Assembly (NCBI RefSeq): GCF_016406305.1
Contig: NZ_CP066369.1
Location: forward strand, 2,064,501-2,128,500
DNA: 64,000 nt
Direction: 5' to 3'
Origin: Shewanella putrefaciens
GTDB taxonomy: Bacteria; Pseudomonadota; Gammaproteobacteria; Enterobacterales; Shewanellaceae
Of this stretch, positions 48,742 through 58,993 are shown one piece after another. The notes under the pieces are model-generated. The model worked only from the letters and a program-made list of their open reading frames with translations, searched no databases and was not told the DNA's origin. The stretch's first letter is position 1. Each line of letters opens with the position of its first letter. The position numbers and the translations under genes were made by a program.

Positions 48742-51405
48742 TTAGCAACTGATCTCCGCACGGGGGCGGGCGTAAAACCACCAAGTTATCGCCACACAAC
48801 TGGCGTAAAAGACAATGAATCCATAGAGGGCGGTGTCTACCGCGCCAGTTATACTCATCGATGTGCCATAGGCCTTAGGGATAAAAAATCCGCCATAGGC
48901 TGCTATTGCTGAAATAAATCCGAGTACCGCGGCAGACTCCCGGTTTCCTTCGATTTCTGCCTGTCTTTCCATGCCTTTACCGAGTGCTCTTTGCCTTAGG
49001 GTCAAGAACATCACTGGCACCATGCGGAAGGTTGAGCCATTGCCTATGCCTGTGGTGATAAATAACAGCACAAACATGGCGAAGAAGCCGAAGAAATTAC
49101 CACTTTCACCCGAGTTGGGTAGGAAAAATAATACGCCACAGACCCCAATCGCCATAAAGAGAAAGTTGACTAAGGTTACCCTAGCGCCGCCGAAGATATC
49201 CGCCAGTTTACCGCCGACGGGTCTTGCCAGTGCGCCGGCAAGTGGGCCAATAAAGGCAAATTTAACAGGATCTACCTCAGGGAATAACATCCCAGAGAGT
49301 AAGGGGAAGCCCGCCGCAAAACCGATGAAACTGCCAAAGGTGCCCATATATAACCAGCACATAAGCCATGTATGTCGACGCTTAAATACCACGGCCTGTT
49401 CTTTAAAGGAGGATTTGGCATCGGTAATATCATTCATGCCAAACCAAGCGGCGATAGTGCAGATAATAATCAGCGGTACCCAAACAAAGGCCGCGTTTTG
49501 CAGCCAAATGGCCTGATTTTCACCATTAGCCATGACTTGTGTCAGCGGCGCTCCCTCTAGGCCACCAAAGACGCTGGCAGAAATCACTAACGGGGCAAAG
49601 AGTTGCATGCCCGAAACCCCTAAATTCCCCAGCCCAGCGTTCAGACCCAATGCCGTCCCTTTTTCCGCCTTAGGATAAAAGAAACTGATATTCGCCATAC
49701 TGGAGGAGAAGTTTCCGCCCCCTAAGCCACAGAGCAAGGCTAAGATCAGCATGATAAGGTAGGGCGTTTCGGTATTTTGGAGTGCAAAGCCCATCCATAA
49801 ACAGGGGATCAATAATGAGGCTGTTGACAGTGCTGTCCAGCGGCGACCACCGAATATAGGCACCATAAAGCCATAGAAAATGCGCAGGGTGGCGCCCGAT
49901 AGGGCAGGCAACGCCGCAAGCCAGAACAATTCATTCGGACTGTAGCTAAATCCGAGTTTGGGCATTTTGACGACCATAATGCTCCAAATAGACCAGACCG
50001 CGAAGGCGAGAAATAAGTTAGGAATAGAGATCCACAGATTACGTCTGGCGATTTTTTTCCCTTTGTTTTCCCAAAAGTCTTTATTCTCCGGTTGCCAATC
50101 GTGTAGCACAAAGGCATCGGGCGTGGCCATTTCAGGTAGGTTTTTAACGGTTTGGCCACTGGCCCACTCCATTTTCTCCGCTTTACGGATAGCAAAATGC
50201 ATCCACGCAAGGGAGATGGCGCAGATGACGAACAGCAGCATAAAGCAGCTTTGCCAAATGCCAATCACATCATTGAGCATACCGAAGGTCAGCGGCAGTA
50301 AGAAACCTCCTATGCCACCCACCATACTTACCAGACCACCGACTACGCCGACGTTACCCGGAAAATAAGTAGGTATGTGCTTGAATACTGCGGCTTTACC
50401 TAAGGACATAAAAAAACCTAGGGTAAAGATAAAGAGCACAAAGACAGGTAAAGAAATGTGAAAATTAAATTCAAAAACCTGGTTCACCCCTGTGACGTTG
50501 TAGTGGGTTGGCGGGTAACTGAGTAGAAAAGTGCACAGGGTACTGACCCCGAGCGTCCAATACATGATCCGGCGAGCGCCGTATTTATCCGACCAAAATC
50601 CCCCTAAAATCCTAAACAGTGAACCTGGAATAATATAAAGCGAGGTGAGGATACCCGCAGTGACCAGTGAAACGTCATACACATTGATCAGGTAATGGGG
50701 CAGCCAGAGGGCGAGGGCAACAAAGGCACCAAAAACGAAAAAGTAATATAAAGCAAAGCGCCAGATGCGAATATCATGCAGTAATGCCAATTGTTCACTG
50801 AATTTGGGCGGGGTGAAATTGCCTAGGCGACGGGGCTCGGTTTTTGAGAAAACGAAATAAAGGGTGGCAAAGATGGCAAGGATCACACCATAGATTTGCG
50901 CCGTTTCTTGCCAGCTAAAATGGCCCAATAAAAAGGGCGCGCCAAAGGTTGTTAACGCTGCGCCCACATTACCCGCACCAAATATGCCGAGGGCTGCGCC
51001 CTGTTTTTGGCTTTCGAACCAGGCGGCGACGTAGGTCGCACCGACGATAAAGCCTCCCCCAGCAAGCCCGATCCCAACCCCTGCGATAAGCAGCATATTG
51101 TAGCTATCTGCGATGCTGAGCCAGTAAGCGGATATGGCGGCAAGGTACATTATGGTACTAAAAACAATCCGTCCTCCCCATCGCTCGGTAAACATCCCGA
51201 GCAGAATGCGGCTGAGGGAACCACTCAATATGGGAATGGCCATTAACAGCGCCATTTGTGTTTCTGTTAACGATAACTCTGCTTTAATTTGGATCCCTAA
51301 AATGGAGAAAATGGTCCAAATGGCAAAACAGAGTGTAAAGGCAATGGTCGTAAGCCATAGGGCCCGGTATTGCCCATTCCTTACGTTTAGTGCTTGACTA
51401 CTCAT
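48742..51405 (-). CDS. narK: Double-domain nitrate/nitrite transporter NarK (NarK1-NarK2 fusion)
   Basis: An 887-residue fusion of two full MFS transporters, about 24 helices. The first half (1-405) has GIGLAGGGFIVGATYVAAWF and resembles NarK1-type nitrate/proton symporters. A hydrophilic linker covers about 408-455. The second half has LLCGLGGGNFSSSMANISFF and a GLNAGLGNLGVSGMQ motif, like NarK2-type nitrate/nitrite exchangers. Paracoccus has a similar fusion. It is the last gene of the nar operon and brings nitrate in for NarG, whose active site faces the cytoplasm. Confidence 0.93.
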   Translation of the reverse strand: MSSQALNVRNGQYRALWLTTIAFTLCFAIWTIFSILGIQIKAELSLTETQMALLMAIPILSGSLSRILLGMFTERWGGRIVFSTIMYLAAISAYWLSIADSYNMLLIAGVGIGLAGGGFIVGATYVAAWFESQKQGAALGIFGAGNVGAALTTFGAPFLLGHFSWQETAQIYGVILAIFATLYFVFSKTEPRRLGNFTPPKFSEQLALLHDIRIWRFALYYFFVFGAFVALALWLPHYLINVYDVSLVTAGILTSLYIIPGSLFRILGGFWSDKYGARRIMYWTLGVSTLCTFLLSYPPTHYNVTGVNQVFEFNFHISLPVFVLFIFTLGFFMSLGKAAVFKHIPTYFPGNVGVVGGLVSMVGGIGGFLLPLTFGMLNDVIGIWQSCFMLLFVICAISLAWMHFAIRKAEKMEWASGQTVKNLPEMATPDAFVLHDWQPENKDFWENKGKKIARRNLWISIPNLFLAFAVWSIWSIMVVKMPKLGFSYSPNELFWLAALPALSGATLRIFYGFMVPIFGGRRWTALSTASLLIPCLWMGFALQNTETPYLIMLILALLCGLGGGNFSSSMANISFFYPKAEKGTALGLNAGLGNLGVSGMQLFAPLVISASVFGGLEGAPLTQVMANGENQAIWLQNAAFVWVPLIIICTIAAWFGMNDITDAKSSFKEQAVVFKRRHTWLMCWLYMGTFGSFIGFAAGFPLLSGMLFPEVDPVKFAFIGPLAGALARPVGGKLADIFGGARVTLVNFLFMAIGVCGVLFFLPNSGESGNFFGFFAMFVLLFITTGIGNGSTFRMVPVMFLTLRQRALGKGMERQAEIEGNRESAAVLGFISAIAAYGGFFIPKAYGTSMSITGAVDTALYGFIVFYASCVAITWWFYARPRAEISC

Positions 51406-51459
51406 TTGAATACTCCGACATGACTAGCATTGTATTAAGTGTCTAATTTTATTGTTTTA

Positions 51460-52221
51460 TTAGAGAAGTGATTGTCGATTTGTGTCGAAGTCATAGCCAT
51501 CAATCGTGGCGGCATCGATCAGGGTTTGAATATATTGGGCAATCGCTTTTTGACGGACTTTCTCATTCAGATATTGACTAATTTTGGCTTTAACCGCTTC
51601 GATAGGTAGGGGTAATCCATCAATTTTATTTTTTATATCAACAACATGAAATCCATAACGGCTTTCAATCGGATAGGGCTGTAGGCCCGTTGTCGCACTG
51701 AGCAGTTGTCGTTCAAATTCTGGGACCGTTTGGCCGCGGCTGAGTTGGCCTAAATTTCCCCCCATAGTTTTTGACGGGCAGGCAGAAAACTGCTGGGCGA
51801 GTGTGGCAAAATCGGCCTGCTGTTTGAGTTGCTCTATGATTTGTTCGGCTAACAGCTTAGCTTCTACTCTGGCCTTGGCATCGTCGGTTGCGGCGGCAAT
51901 CAAGATATGATTGGCTTCGATCAGGGGAGATGTTTTAAAACGCTGTGGATTTTGGTGGAAATACTGCAGACATTCCTCATCACTCGCCTGTGGAATGATG
52001 ACTTCACGTTCAATGAGTTGCTCGAGATAATCTTCCTTACCACTGGTTTCGTCGAGGGATAAGGGCAGGGAGAGTGCCGCTGCACGTTGGCGTAATAACT
52101 CGCCAATCACTAAGCTTTGGGCCGCATCTAACATGGCTTGTCTTTGGGTTGCTGCGGGGAAATATTGCATTTCCATCAGGACTTGTTCTTCGGTGATATC
52201 GGTGTGGTTGACTCGGATCAT
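51460..52221 (-). CDS. Parvulin-type peptidyl-prolyl isomerase of the nar operon
   Basis: Peptidyl-prolyl isomerase of 253 residues related to PpiC and NifM. The parvulin domain is at about 100-200: ANHILIAA, SACPSKTMGGNLGQLSRGQTVPEFE in outline, and ESRYGFHVVDI. The N-terminal part is helical, without a signal peptide, so it works in the cytoplasm. Similar isomerase genes sit in narK1K2GHJI operons of Pseudomonas, where they are thought to help fold or mature NarGHI. A hairpin lies between it and narI. Confidence 0.87.
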   Translation of the reverse strand: MIRVNHTDITEEQVLMEMQYFPAATQRQAMLDAAQSLVIGELLRQRAAALSLPLSLDETSGKEDYLEQLIEREVIIPQASDEECLQYFHQNPQRFKTSPLIEANHILIAAATDDAKARVEAKLLAEQIIEQLKQQADFATLAQQFSACPSKTMGGNLGQLSRGQTVPEFERQLLSATTGLQPYPIESRYGFHVVDIKNKIDGLPLPIEAVKAKISQYLNEKVRQKAIAQYIQTLIDAATIDGYDFDTNRQSLL

Positions 52222-52260
52222 AGTGTTGTTCTCTACTTATGCAGATTCAGGCAAGGCGCT

Positions 52261-52288
52261 GTACCCTGGCATTGGGATGCCAGGGTAC
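52261..52288 (-). promoter_or_regulatory. Intercistronic hairpin between narI and the parvulin gene
   Basis: GTACCCTGGCAT (52261-52272), loop TGGG, ATGCCAGGGTAC (52277-52288). No T run adjoins on the minus strand, so it looks more like an RNA-stabilising or processing element than a terminator. Confidence 0.65.
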
Positions 52289-52296
52289 GTATTGAG

Positions 52297-52986
52297 TTAG
52301 CGACTCACTTTACGACGAACGATTTGGTGCTGACGGCCAAGATACTGCAGTGGTGCGCTGAGCATGTGCACCAGGCGGCTAAATGGGAAGACAACAAAGA
52401 GTGTCATGCCAAGTATCACGTGCAGTTTAAAGATGATGTTGACATCATCAATCGCTTCAACCGCAGCCATGCTATTGAATATCATGATGTTTTGAGCCCA
52501 CGACATTAATTTAAGCATTTCGGCGCCATCGAGGTGACCGCTTGACACCAGAATTGAAATCAGCCCCAGGATAAGCTGCGCATATAACATCAATAAAATG
52601 ATGATATCCATAGGCTTACTGGTCGCACGTATTCTTGGGTTATATAAACGGCGGCGGATCAGTATGGTTAATCCCGCAAAGCAAATTAACCCAAACAGAC
52701 CACCAGCGCCCATAGCAAGGAGTTGTTTAAACTCAGTGCTCACGCCGAGGACATGCCAGACTGCCTTTGGGGTTAATAGGCCCACAAAGTGGCCGAAGAA
52801 GATGCCGATAACCCCCAGATGAAACAACACACTGCCAAGGTGGAGTTGTCGTTTTTCCAGTAATTGACTCGAACTCGTCTTCCAAGTGTATTGCTCACGG
52901 TCGTAGCGTATCCAACTGCCGATAAACATCACTGCCATGGCGATATAGGGATAGATCCCAAAGGCAAAGATTGAAAAGTGACTCAT
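52297..52986 (-). CDS. narI: Respiratory nitrate reductase gamma subunit NarI
   Basis: Membrane cytochrome b of 229 residues with five helices that takes electrons from quinol to NarH. Heme ligand histidines lie in VLFHLGVIGIFFGHFVGLL and in KLHVILGMTLFVVFPFSRLVHML. The length equals other NarI proteins. It starts 11 bases after narJ. Confidence 0.96.
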   Translation of the reverse strand: MSHFSIFAFGIYPYIAMAVMFIGSWIRYDREQYTWKTSSSQLLEKRQLHLGSVLFHLGVIGIFFGHFVGLLTPKAVWHVLGVSTEFKQLLAMGAGGLFGLICFAGLTILIRRRLYNPRIRATSKPMDIIILLMLYAQLILGLISILVSSGHLDGAEMLKLMSWAQNIMIFNSMAAVEAIDDVNIIFKLHVILGMTLFVVFPFSRLVHMLSAPLQYLGRQHQIVRRKVSR

Positions 52987-52997
52987 TGATGCGCTCC

Positions 52998-53717
52998 TTA
53001 CAGTCGTTCACTATTGCCGCTTGGGCGCAATAGCTCTGTGTTCAGTGGAATATGTTGATCCCGTCGTTGGGTTTCGGTCGGGCGCTGGGTGGCGCAGCTG
53101 TTTTGGGCGTTATCCATAAAGTTGACCATTTCTTCTTCCCAGACCTTATCGAGCTCTTTAGGGGTGTTATCGGGCTTTTCGTCAACAATTTGCTCACGTA
53201 AGTCATCAAGATCTAAAGGGATCTCGGTTAAACTCAGCAGGGCATGGAATAAATCCGCGTAGCTCGATTGGTGTTTTTCGAGCCGGCATGCCAACAGCGC
53301 AAAAATATGAGCCACCTCTTCCAATCCATAACGACCATTTTCGCGGCCTTGGGTCGACATAAACTCAAGGTATAAGGGAATATAGTCGGGCAATTCTTTG
53401 GCACTAATATCCAGTCCAGCCTGGTGATATTGGGCTAGCAGATTGACCATAGCTTGGCCCCTATCCCGGGACTCGCCATGGATGTGCTCAAATAACAGCA
53501 TGGATAGGGAACGACCCCGTTCAAATAAACCGTCATATTCTGCTTGCCAGTCCATCAGGTCGCTGCTGAAGCGTTGCTCAATAAATTGATTAACCGCGGC
53601 TTTATGCTGTGCATTTAGCTGTGATTGGTCGATGATCCGCGCGAGCTCGGCCCGAGCCTCAATCAGCTCGGGCTGCGGGTAATCGAGTAACATTGAAATG
53701 ACACTTAATATTTTCAT
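52998..53717 (-). CDS. narJ: Nitrate reductase assembly chaperone NarJ
   Basis: System-specific chaperone (TorD/DmsD family) of 239 residues that helps insert the molybdenum cofactor into NarG. It reads MKILSVISMLLDYPQPELIEA, then DWQAEYDGLFERGRSLSMLLFEHIHGESRDRGQAM in outline, the typical NarJ core, and PLYLEFMS. It begins two bases after the narH stop, suggesting coupled translation. Confidence 0.95.
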   Translation of the reverse strand: MKILSVISMLLDYPQPELIEARAELARIIDQSQLNAQHKAAVNQFIEQRFSSDLMDWQAEYDGLFERGRSLSMLLFEHIHGESRDRGQAMVNLLAQYHQAGLDISAKELPDYIPLYLEFMSTQGRENGRYGLEEVAHIFALLACRLEKHQSSYADLFHALLSLTEIPLDLDDLREQIVDEKPDNTPKELDKVWEEEMVNFMDNAQNSCATQRPTETQRRDQHIPLNTELLRPSGNSERL

Positions 53718-53719
53718 GT

Positions 53720-55255
53720 TTACTTCTCCAGTGTCACAGGGATAACTTGGCGTACGCTTGCCGCTTTGGCGCCAAATAAGTTGACCCCATTGTTGCCATC
53801 GCCACAGCCATTACCGAAGCTAAAGCCACAGCTGCTCTTCATATCGTAGGCATTTTCGGCATAGACTTTATGGCTGCTTGGCACGACAAATCTGTCTTCA
53901 TAATTGGCAATCGCCATGTAGCGATACATTTCTTCAACTTGCACAGGCGTGAGGCCGACTTGTTTTAACACCTCTAAGTCTTCCACTTTGTCGACCTGTT
54001 GTGCGCGTTTAAAGGCGCGCATGGCTAGCATACGTTCGAGCGCCACCACTACCGGCTTTTCATCACCCGCCGTTAATAGATTGGCGAGATAACGCAGTGG
54101 GATCCGCAGGGATTTCAGATCGGGGATTTCGCCATTCATACCGATATGCCCAGCCTCAGCCGCCGTTTGTATTGGTGACAATGGTGGCACATACCACACC
54201 ATTGGAAGGGTGCGATACTCAGGGTGTAACGGCAGTGCGACCTTCCAATCGATCGCCATTTTGTAGACGGGCGAGCGCTGGGCGGCGTTGATCCAATTAT
54301 CACTGATCCCTTCCTTACGGGCGGCTTCAATCACCTTAGGATCGTTAGGATCTAAGAAGATATCTAATTGTGCTTTATAGAGATCTTTATCGTTTGGCGT
54401 GTTAGCTGCGGCTTCGATTTTATCGGCGTCGTAGAGCAATACCCCAAGATAACGAATACGGCCTACACAGGTCTCAGAACATACGGTTGGCTGCCCAGCT
54501 TCGATACGTGGGAAGCAGAAAGTACATTTTTCTGATTTGCCTGATTTCCAATTGAAGTAGATTTTTTTGTAGGGGCAGGCGGAGACACACATGCGCCAGC
54601 CACGACACTTATCTTGGTCAATGAGCACTATGCCATCTTCTTCACGCTTATAAATCGAGCCCGAAGGGCACGAGGCGACGCACGCTGGGTTTAAGCAGTG
54701 TTCGCACAGGCGTGGCAAGTACATCATGAAGGTTTTTTCAAATTGACCGTAGATGTCTTTTTGCAGCACATTGTCAAAGTTTTTGTCTTTCTTACGTTTT
54801 TCAAACTCAGTGCCGAGAATTTCTTCCCAGTTTGGACCCCAATCAATTTTTTCCATCCGCTGACCTGTGATCAGTGAACGTGGTCTGGCAACGGGTTGAT
54901 GTTGGCTATCGGGCGCCGTGTGCAAATATTGGTAGTCAAAATCGAATGGCTCATAGTAGTCATCGATTTCCGGCAGATCTGGATTGGCGAAGATCTTGGC
55001 CAATAATCGGACTTTTCCGCCGATTTTGAGTTCTAACTTACCTGCCGAGTTACGCTTCCAGCCGCCATTCCATTTATCTTGGTTTTCCCATTCTTTAGGG
55101 AAACCAATACCAGGTTTGGTTTCGACGTTATTAAACCAAGCGTATTCAACCCCTTCGCGGGAGGTCCAAACGTTTTTACAGGTAATGGAGCAAGTGTGGC
55201 AACCGATACATTTATCGAGATTGAGTACCATGCCTATTTGGGCTCTAACTTTCAT
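53720..55255 (-). CDS. narH: Respiratory nitrate reductase beta subunit NarH
   Basis: Iron-sulfur subunit of 511 residues (E. coli 512) that carries electrons from NarI to NarG. Four cysteine groups are seen: CIGCHTCSITC (Cys16, 19, 22, 26), CEHCLNPACVASCP, CRGWRMCVSACP, in which a Trp takes the place of a Cys and gives the [3Fe-4S] cluster, and CTFCFPR with CSETCVG. This is the known NarH layout. Confidence 0.97.
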   Translation of the reverse strand: MKVRAQIGMVLNLDKCIGCHTCSITCKNVWTSREGVEYAWFNNVETKPGIGFPKEWENQDKWNGGWKRNSAGKLELKIGGKVRLLAKIFANPDLPEIDDYYEPFDFDYQYLHTAPDSQHQPVARPRSLITGQRMEKIDWGPNWEEILGTEFEKRKKDKNFDNVLQKDIYGQFEKTFMMYLPRLCEHCLNPACVASCPSGSIYKREEDGIVLIDQDKCRGWRMCVSACPYKKIYFNWKSGKSEKCTFCFPRIEAGQPTVCSETCVGRIRYLGVLLYDADKIEAAANTPNDKDLYKAQLDIFLDPNDPKVIEAARKEGISDNWINAAQRSPVYKMAIDWKVALPLHPEYRTLPMVWYVPPLSPIQTAAEAGHIGMNGEIPDLKSLRIPLRYLANLLTAGDEKPVVVALERMLAMRAFKRAQQVDKVEDLEVLKQVGLTPVQVEEMYRYMAIANYEDRFVVPSSHKVYAENAYDMKSSCGFSFGNGCGDGNNGVNLFGAKAASVRQVIPVTLEK

Positions 55256-55276
55256 AACTTATTCCTTGCTCAAATC

Positions 55277-58200
55277 TTATTTAGTGTCTAACCAGTCGAC
55301 GTTGTGCATCTTACGTACAACAACAAATTCGTCGCGGTTACAACCGACAGTACCGTAGTAGTTAAAGCCATAGGCTTGTTGGGCATAGCCACCAATCATA
55401 TGGGTAGGTTTCATCACGGCGCGGGTGACTGAGTTGTGGATCCCGCCACGGGTGCCGGTCATTTCTGAACCTGGTACGTTTACGATACGTTCTTGGGCGT
55501 GGTACATCATGCTCATGCCTTCGGGGACTCGCTGGGAGACCACGGCGCGGCAAGCAATCGCCCCGTTAACGTTGAAGACTTCAATCCAGTCGTTATCTTC
55601 GATACCGGCAATTTTGGCGTCGGTTTCACTCATCCAGACGATAGGGCCACCGCGGGACAGGGTCAGCATCAACAGGTTGTCCGAATAGGTGCTGTGGATA
55701 CCCCATTTTTGGTGTGGCGTGATCCAGTTGAGGACGATTTCTTTATTGCCGTTAGGCTTTTTGTTTAGTACTGGAGCAACGGTTTTTAAGTTGATCGGCG
55801 GCTTATAGGTACAGAGCTGCTCACCAAAATCACGCATCCATTGGTGATCTTGATAAAACTGCTGGCGGCCAGTAATAGTGCGCCAAGGGATTTGCTCATG
55901 TACGTTGGTGTAGCCCGCGTTATAGGACACATGCTCATCCTCTAGGCCAGACCAAGTAGGCGAGGAGATGATTTTCCGTGGTTGGGCAACAATGTCGCGC
56001 CAACGAATTTTCTCTTCTTCCTTAGGCTTGGCTAAGTGGGTGTGATCTAAACCGGTAAATTCACCTAGGGCTTCCCAGGCCTTCACTGCAACATGGCCGT
56101 TGGTTTCTGGGGCGAGTGCGAGGATCATTTCACAGGCATCAATGGCGGTATCTAACTTAGCTAAACCTTTATTAACGCCTTCATCCGTATGGGTATAATT
56201 GAGTTGACGTAGGAGTTTGACTTCATCCTTAGTATCCCAACTAATGCCTTTTCCGCCGTTACCTATGTTTTCCAGTAGTGGTCCTATGGAGGTAAAACGG
56301 GCATAGGTATTGGGATAATCACGCTCAACCATAGTCAAGTGCGGCATGGTTTTGCCCGGAACAGGTTCACATTCACCTTTCCACCAGGCTTTCACATCGT
56401 AGGGTTGTGCCAGTTCACCTGGGGTATCGTGGTGCATTGGAATGGTGACAAGATCTTGCTCTACACCTAAGTGGCCTTTACAGGCCTTAGAAAATGCCTT
56501 GGCAATACCCTTGAAGATGTCCCAATCCGAGCGAGCTTCCCACACAGGGTCAATAGCGGCCGAAAGAGGGTGAATAAAGGGATGCATATCCGAGGTATTC
56601 ATATCATCTTTTTCGTACCAAGTTGCGGTTGGTAAGACAATATCTGAATATAAACAAGTCGTTGACATACGGAAATCTAAGGTTACCCACAGATCAACCT
56701 TGCCTTCAGCCCCTTGTTCTTTCCATTCAACGTCTTCAGGCTTATTACCGCCAAAATCCCCCAGATCTTTACCGAGTAAACCATGCTTAGTGCCGAGGAA
56801 ATGGCGCAGCATATATTCATGGCCTTTGCCGGAGGAGCCCAGCAGGTTAGAGCGCCAAATGAACATATTGCGTGGGAAGTTTTTCGGATCGTCGGGTTGC
56901 TCACAGGCAAATTTCAGATCGCCCGTTTTAAGCTGGGATACGACATATTGTTCAACCGTCTGGTTTGCCGCTTTTGCGCTGGCAGTTAGGTGCAGTGGGT
57001 TAGTCCCTAACTGTGGCGCAGAAGGTAACCAGCCCATGCGCTCGGCGCGGCTGTTGAAATCGATAATGCTACCAGTCCAGTTTTCTTTAGGCGCGAGTGG
57101 CGAAATGATTTCAGACATATTCAATTTTTCGTAGCGCCACTGGCTAGAGTGGTTGTAGAAAAACGAAGTGCCGTTCATATGGCGAGGAGGACGTTGCCAA
57201 TCGAGAGCAAAGGCCAGTGGTGTCCAACCCGTTTGTGGGCGAAGTTTTTCTTGGCCGACATAATGGGCCCAACCGCCGCCGGATTGACCGACACAGCCAC
57301 ACATCATCAGCATGTTGATCAGGCCGCGGTAGTTCATGTCCATGTGGTACCAGTGGTTAAGCGCGGCACCCACGATAACCATTGAACGTCCCTGCGTTTT
57401 ATCGGCATTTCGAGCAAACTCAGTAGCGACACGGATCACATCGGCACGTTTCACGCCTGTGATTACTTCCTGCCACGCGGGAGTGTAGGGCACATTGTCA
57501 TCGTATGAGCTGGCGCGCTGGTCATCACCAATACCGTTATCTACGCCATAGTGGGCCAACATAAGATCATATACTGTGGCCACTTTGGCTTGGCTGCCAT
57601 TCGCCAGTTGTACCGTTTTAACGGGCACTTTGCGTAACTGGATGTCGCTGTGTTCAGTGTGTTGGAAATATTGATACTCGTGGGGCGCGCCGCCGAAGTA
57701 GGGGAAGGCAACTTGAGCAAATTCATCGCTTTGATCCTTAAGGGTCAATAGCACATCAATATCGCCATGGCGATCTTTCTGCTCTAAATTCCATTTGCCT
57801 TTTTCGCCCCAGCGATAGCCGATAGAACCATTAGGGCTGGTCATTTTTCCCTGGCTATCAATTGCAATAGTTTTCCAATCAGGATTGTTTGTTTCGCCAA
57901 GATTATCAACAAGATCGGCGGCTCGCAGGAAGCGGCCACTGGTGAGGTGCCCATTGCTTTCTTCAAGCATGACCAAGATGGGCATATCGGTGTAATGTTT
58001 AACGTAATCAGTGAAATAGGTGCTTGGGTTATTCACATGAAATTCTTGCAAAATCACATGGCCAAATGCCATCGCCAGCGCGGCATCTGTGCCTTGGCGT
58101 GGTGCTAGCCAAGTATCACCGAACTTAGAGGCTTCGGAATAATCCGAGGTGATAACGCAGGTTTTGGTGCCCTTGTAACGCACTTCACTCAGAAAGTGAG

Positions 58201-58993
58201 CATCGGGGGTACGGGTTTGAGGCACGTTTGAGCCCCAAACTATGATGTAGTTGGAGTTATACCAGTCGGCGGATTCTGGAACGTCAGTCTGCTCGCCCCA
58301 AACCTGCGGTGATGCTGGGGGTAAATCGCAATACCAATCATAGAAACTGAGGCAGTTCGCGCCGATTAAGGACAGGTAACGAGCACCCGCAGCATAGGAC
58401 ACCATAGACATCGCCGGAATGGGCGAGAAGCCTGCGATACGATCCGGACCATAGGCCTTAGTGGTGTACACGTTAGAGGCGGCAATGATCTCATTGACTT
58501 CATCCCAACTGGCACGAATAAATCCCCCTAAACCGCGGCGCTCTTTGTAGCTTTTTGCCTTAACTGGGTCATTAACAATCGAAGCCCAAGCATCGACGGG
58601 ATCGGCATAGCGCTGCTTTGCCTCCCGCCAAAGTTTCATCAGTTGTTGGCGGATTTTTGGGTATTTCAGTCGGTTAGCGCTATAAATGTACCAAGAATAA
58701 CTCGCGCCTCTTGGGCAGCCACGGGGCTCATGGTTGGGTAAATCGGGACGGGTGCGGGGGTAATCGGTTTGTTGGGTTTCCCAGGTGACTAAGCCATTTT
58801 TGACATAGATTTTCCAGCTACAGGAACCAGTACAGTTAACGCCGTGGGTGGATCTCACAATTTTATCGTGCTGCCAGCGTTGTCGGTAACCCTGCTCCCA
58901 AGTTCTGTCTTGCTCAGTCGTAACGCCATGGCCGTTGGCAAACGGTTCCTGACGGGTCTTAAAAAAACGCAATTTATCGAGTAAGTGACTCAT
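55277..58993 (-). CDS. narG: Respiratory nitrate reductase alpha subunit NarG
   Basis: Catalytic molybdenum subunit of 1238 residues (E. coli 1247), facing the cytoplasm, that reduces nitrate to nitrite. FS0 ligands are His50, Cys54, Cys58 and Cys93; the Mo-ligating Asp is in SFYDWYCDLP. The N-terminal MSHLLDKLRFFKTRQEPFAN is a vestigial twin-arginine-like leader as in other NarG. Start: ATG 58993 after AGGAG; the longer frame to 59029 begins with TTG and lacks conservation. It is the first gene of narGHJI-parvulin-narK, with an FNR site 200 bases upstream. Confidence 0.97.
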   Translation of the reverse strand: MSHLLDKLRFFKTRQEPFANGHGVTTEQDRTWEQGYRQRWQHDKIVRSTHGVNCTGSCSWKIYVKNGLVTWETQQTDYPRTRPDLPNHEPRGCPRGASYSWYIYSANRLKYPKIRQQLMKLWREAKQRYADPVDAWASIVNDPVKAKSYKERRGLGGFIRASWDEVNEIIAASNVYTTKAYGPDRIAGFSPIPAMSMVSYAAGARYLSLIGANCLSFYDWYCDLPPASPQVWGEQTDVPESADWYNSNYIIVWGSNVPQTRTPDAHFLSEVRYKGTKTCVITSDYSEASKFGDTWLAPRQGTDAALAMAFGHVILQEFHVNNPSTYFTDYVKHYTDMPILVMLEESNGHLTSGRFLRAADLVDNLGETNNPDWKTIAIDSQGKMTSPNGSIGYRWGEKGKWNLEQKDRHGDIDVLLTLKDQSDEFAQVAFPYFGGAPHEYQYFQHTEHSDIQLRKVPVKTVQLANGSQAKVATVYDLMLAHYGVDNGIGDDQRASSYDDNVPYTPAWQEVITGVKRADVIRVATEFARNADKTQGRSMVIVGAALNHWYHMDMNYRGLINMLMMCGCVGQSGGGWAHYVGQEKLRPQTGWTPLAFALDWQRPPRHMNGTSFFYNHSSQWRYEKLNMSEIISPLAPKENWTGSIIDFNSRAERMGWLPSAPQLGTNPLHLTASAKAANQTVEQYVVSQLKTGDLKFACEQPDDPKNFPRNMFIWRSNLLGSSGKGHEYMLRHFLGTKHGLLGKDLGDFGGNKPEDVEWKEQGAEGKVDLWVTLDFRMSTTCLYSDIVLPTATWYEKDDMNTSDMHPFIHPLSAAIDPVWEARSDWDIFKGIAKAFSKACKGHLGVEQDLVTIPMHHDTPGELAQPYDVKAWWKGECEPVPGKTMPHLTMVERDYPNTYARFTSIGPLLENIGNGGKGISWDTKDEVKLLRQLNYTHTDEGVNKGLAKLDTAIDACEMILALAPETNGHVAVKAWEALGEFTGLDHTHLAKPKEEEKIRWRDIVAQPRKIISSPTWSGLEDEHVSYNAGYTNVHEQIPWRTITGRQQFYQDHQWMRDFGEQLCTYKPPINLKTVAPVLNKKPNGNKEIVLNWITPHQKWGIHSTYSDNLLMLTLSRGGPIVWMSETDAKIAGIEDNDWIEVFNVNGAIACRAVVSQRVPEGMSMMYHAQERIVNVPGSEMTGTRGGIHNSVTRAVMKPTHMIGGYAQQAYGFNYYGTVGCNRDEFVVVRKMHNVDWLDTK

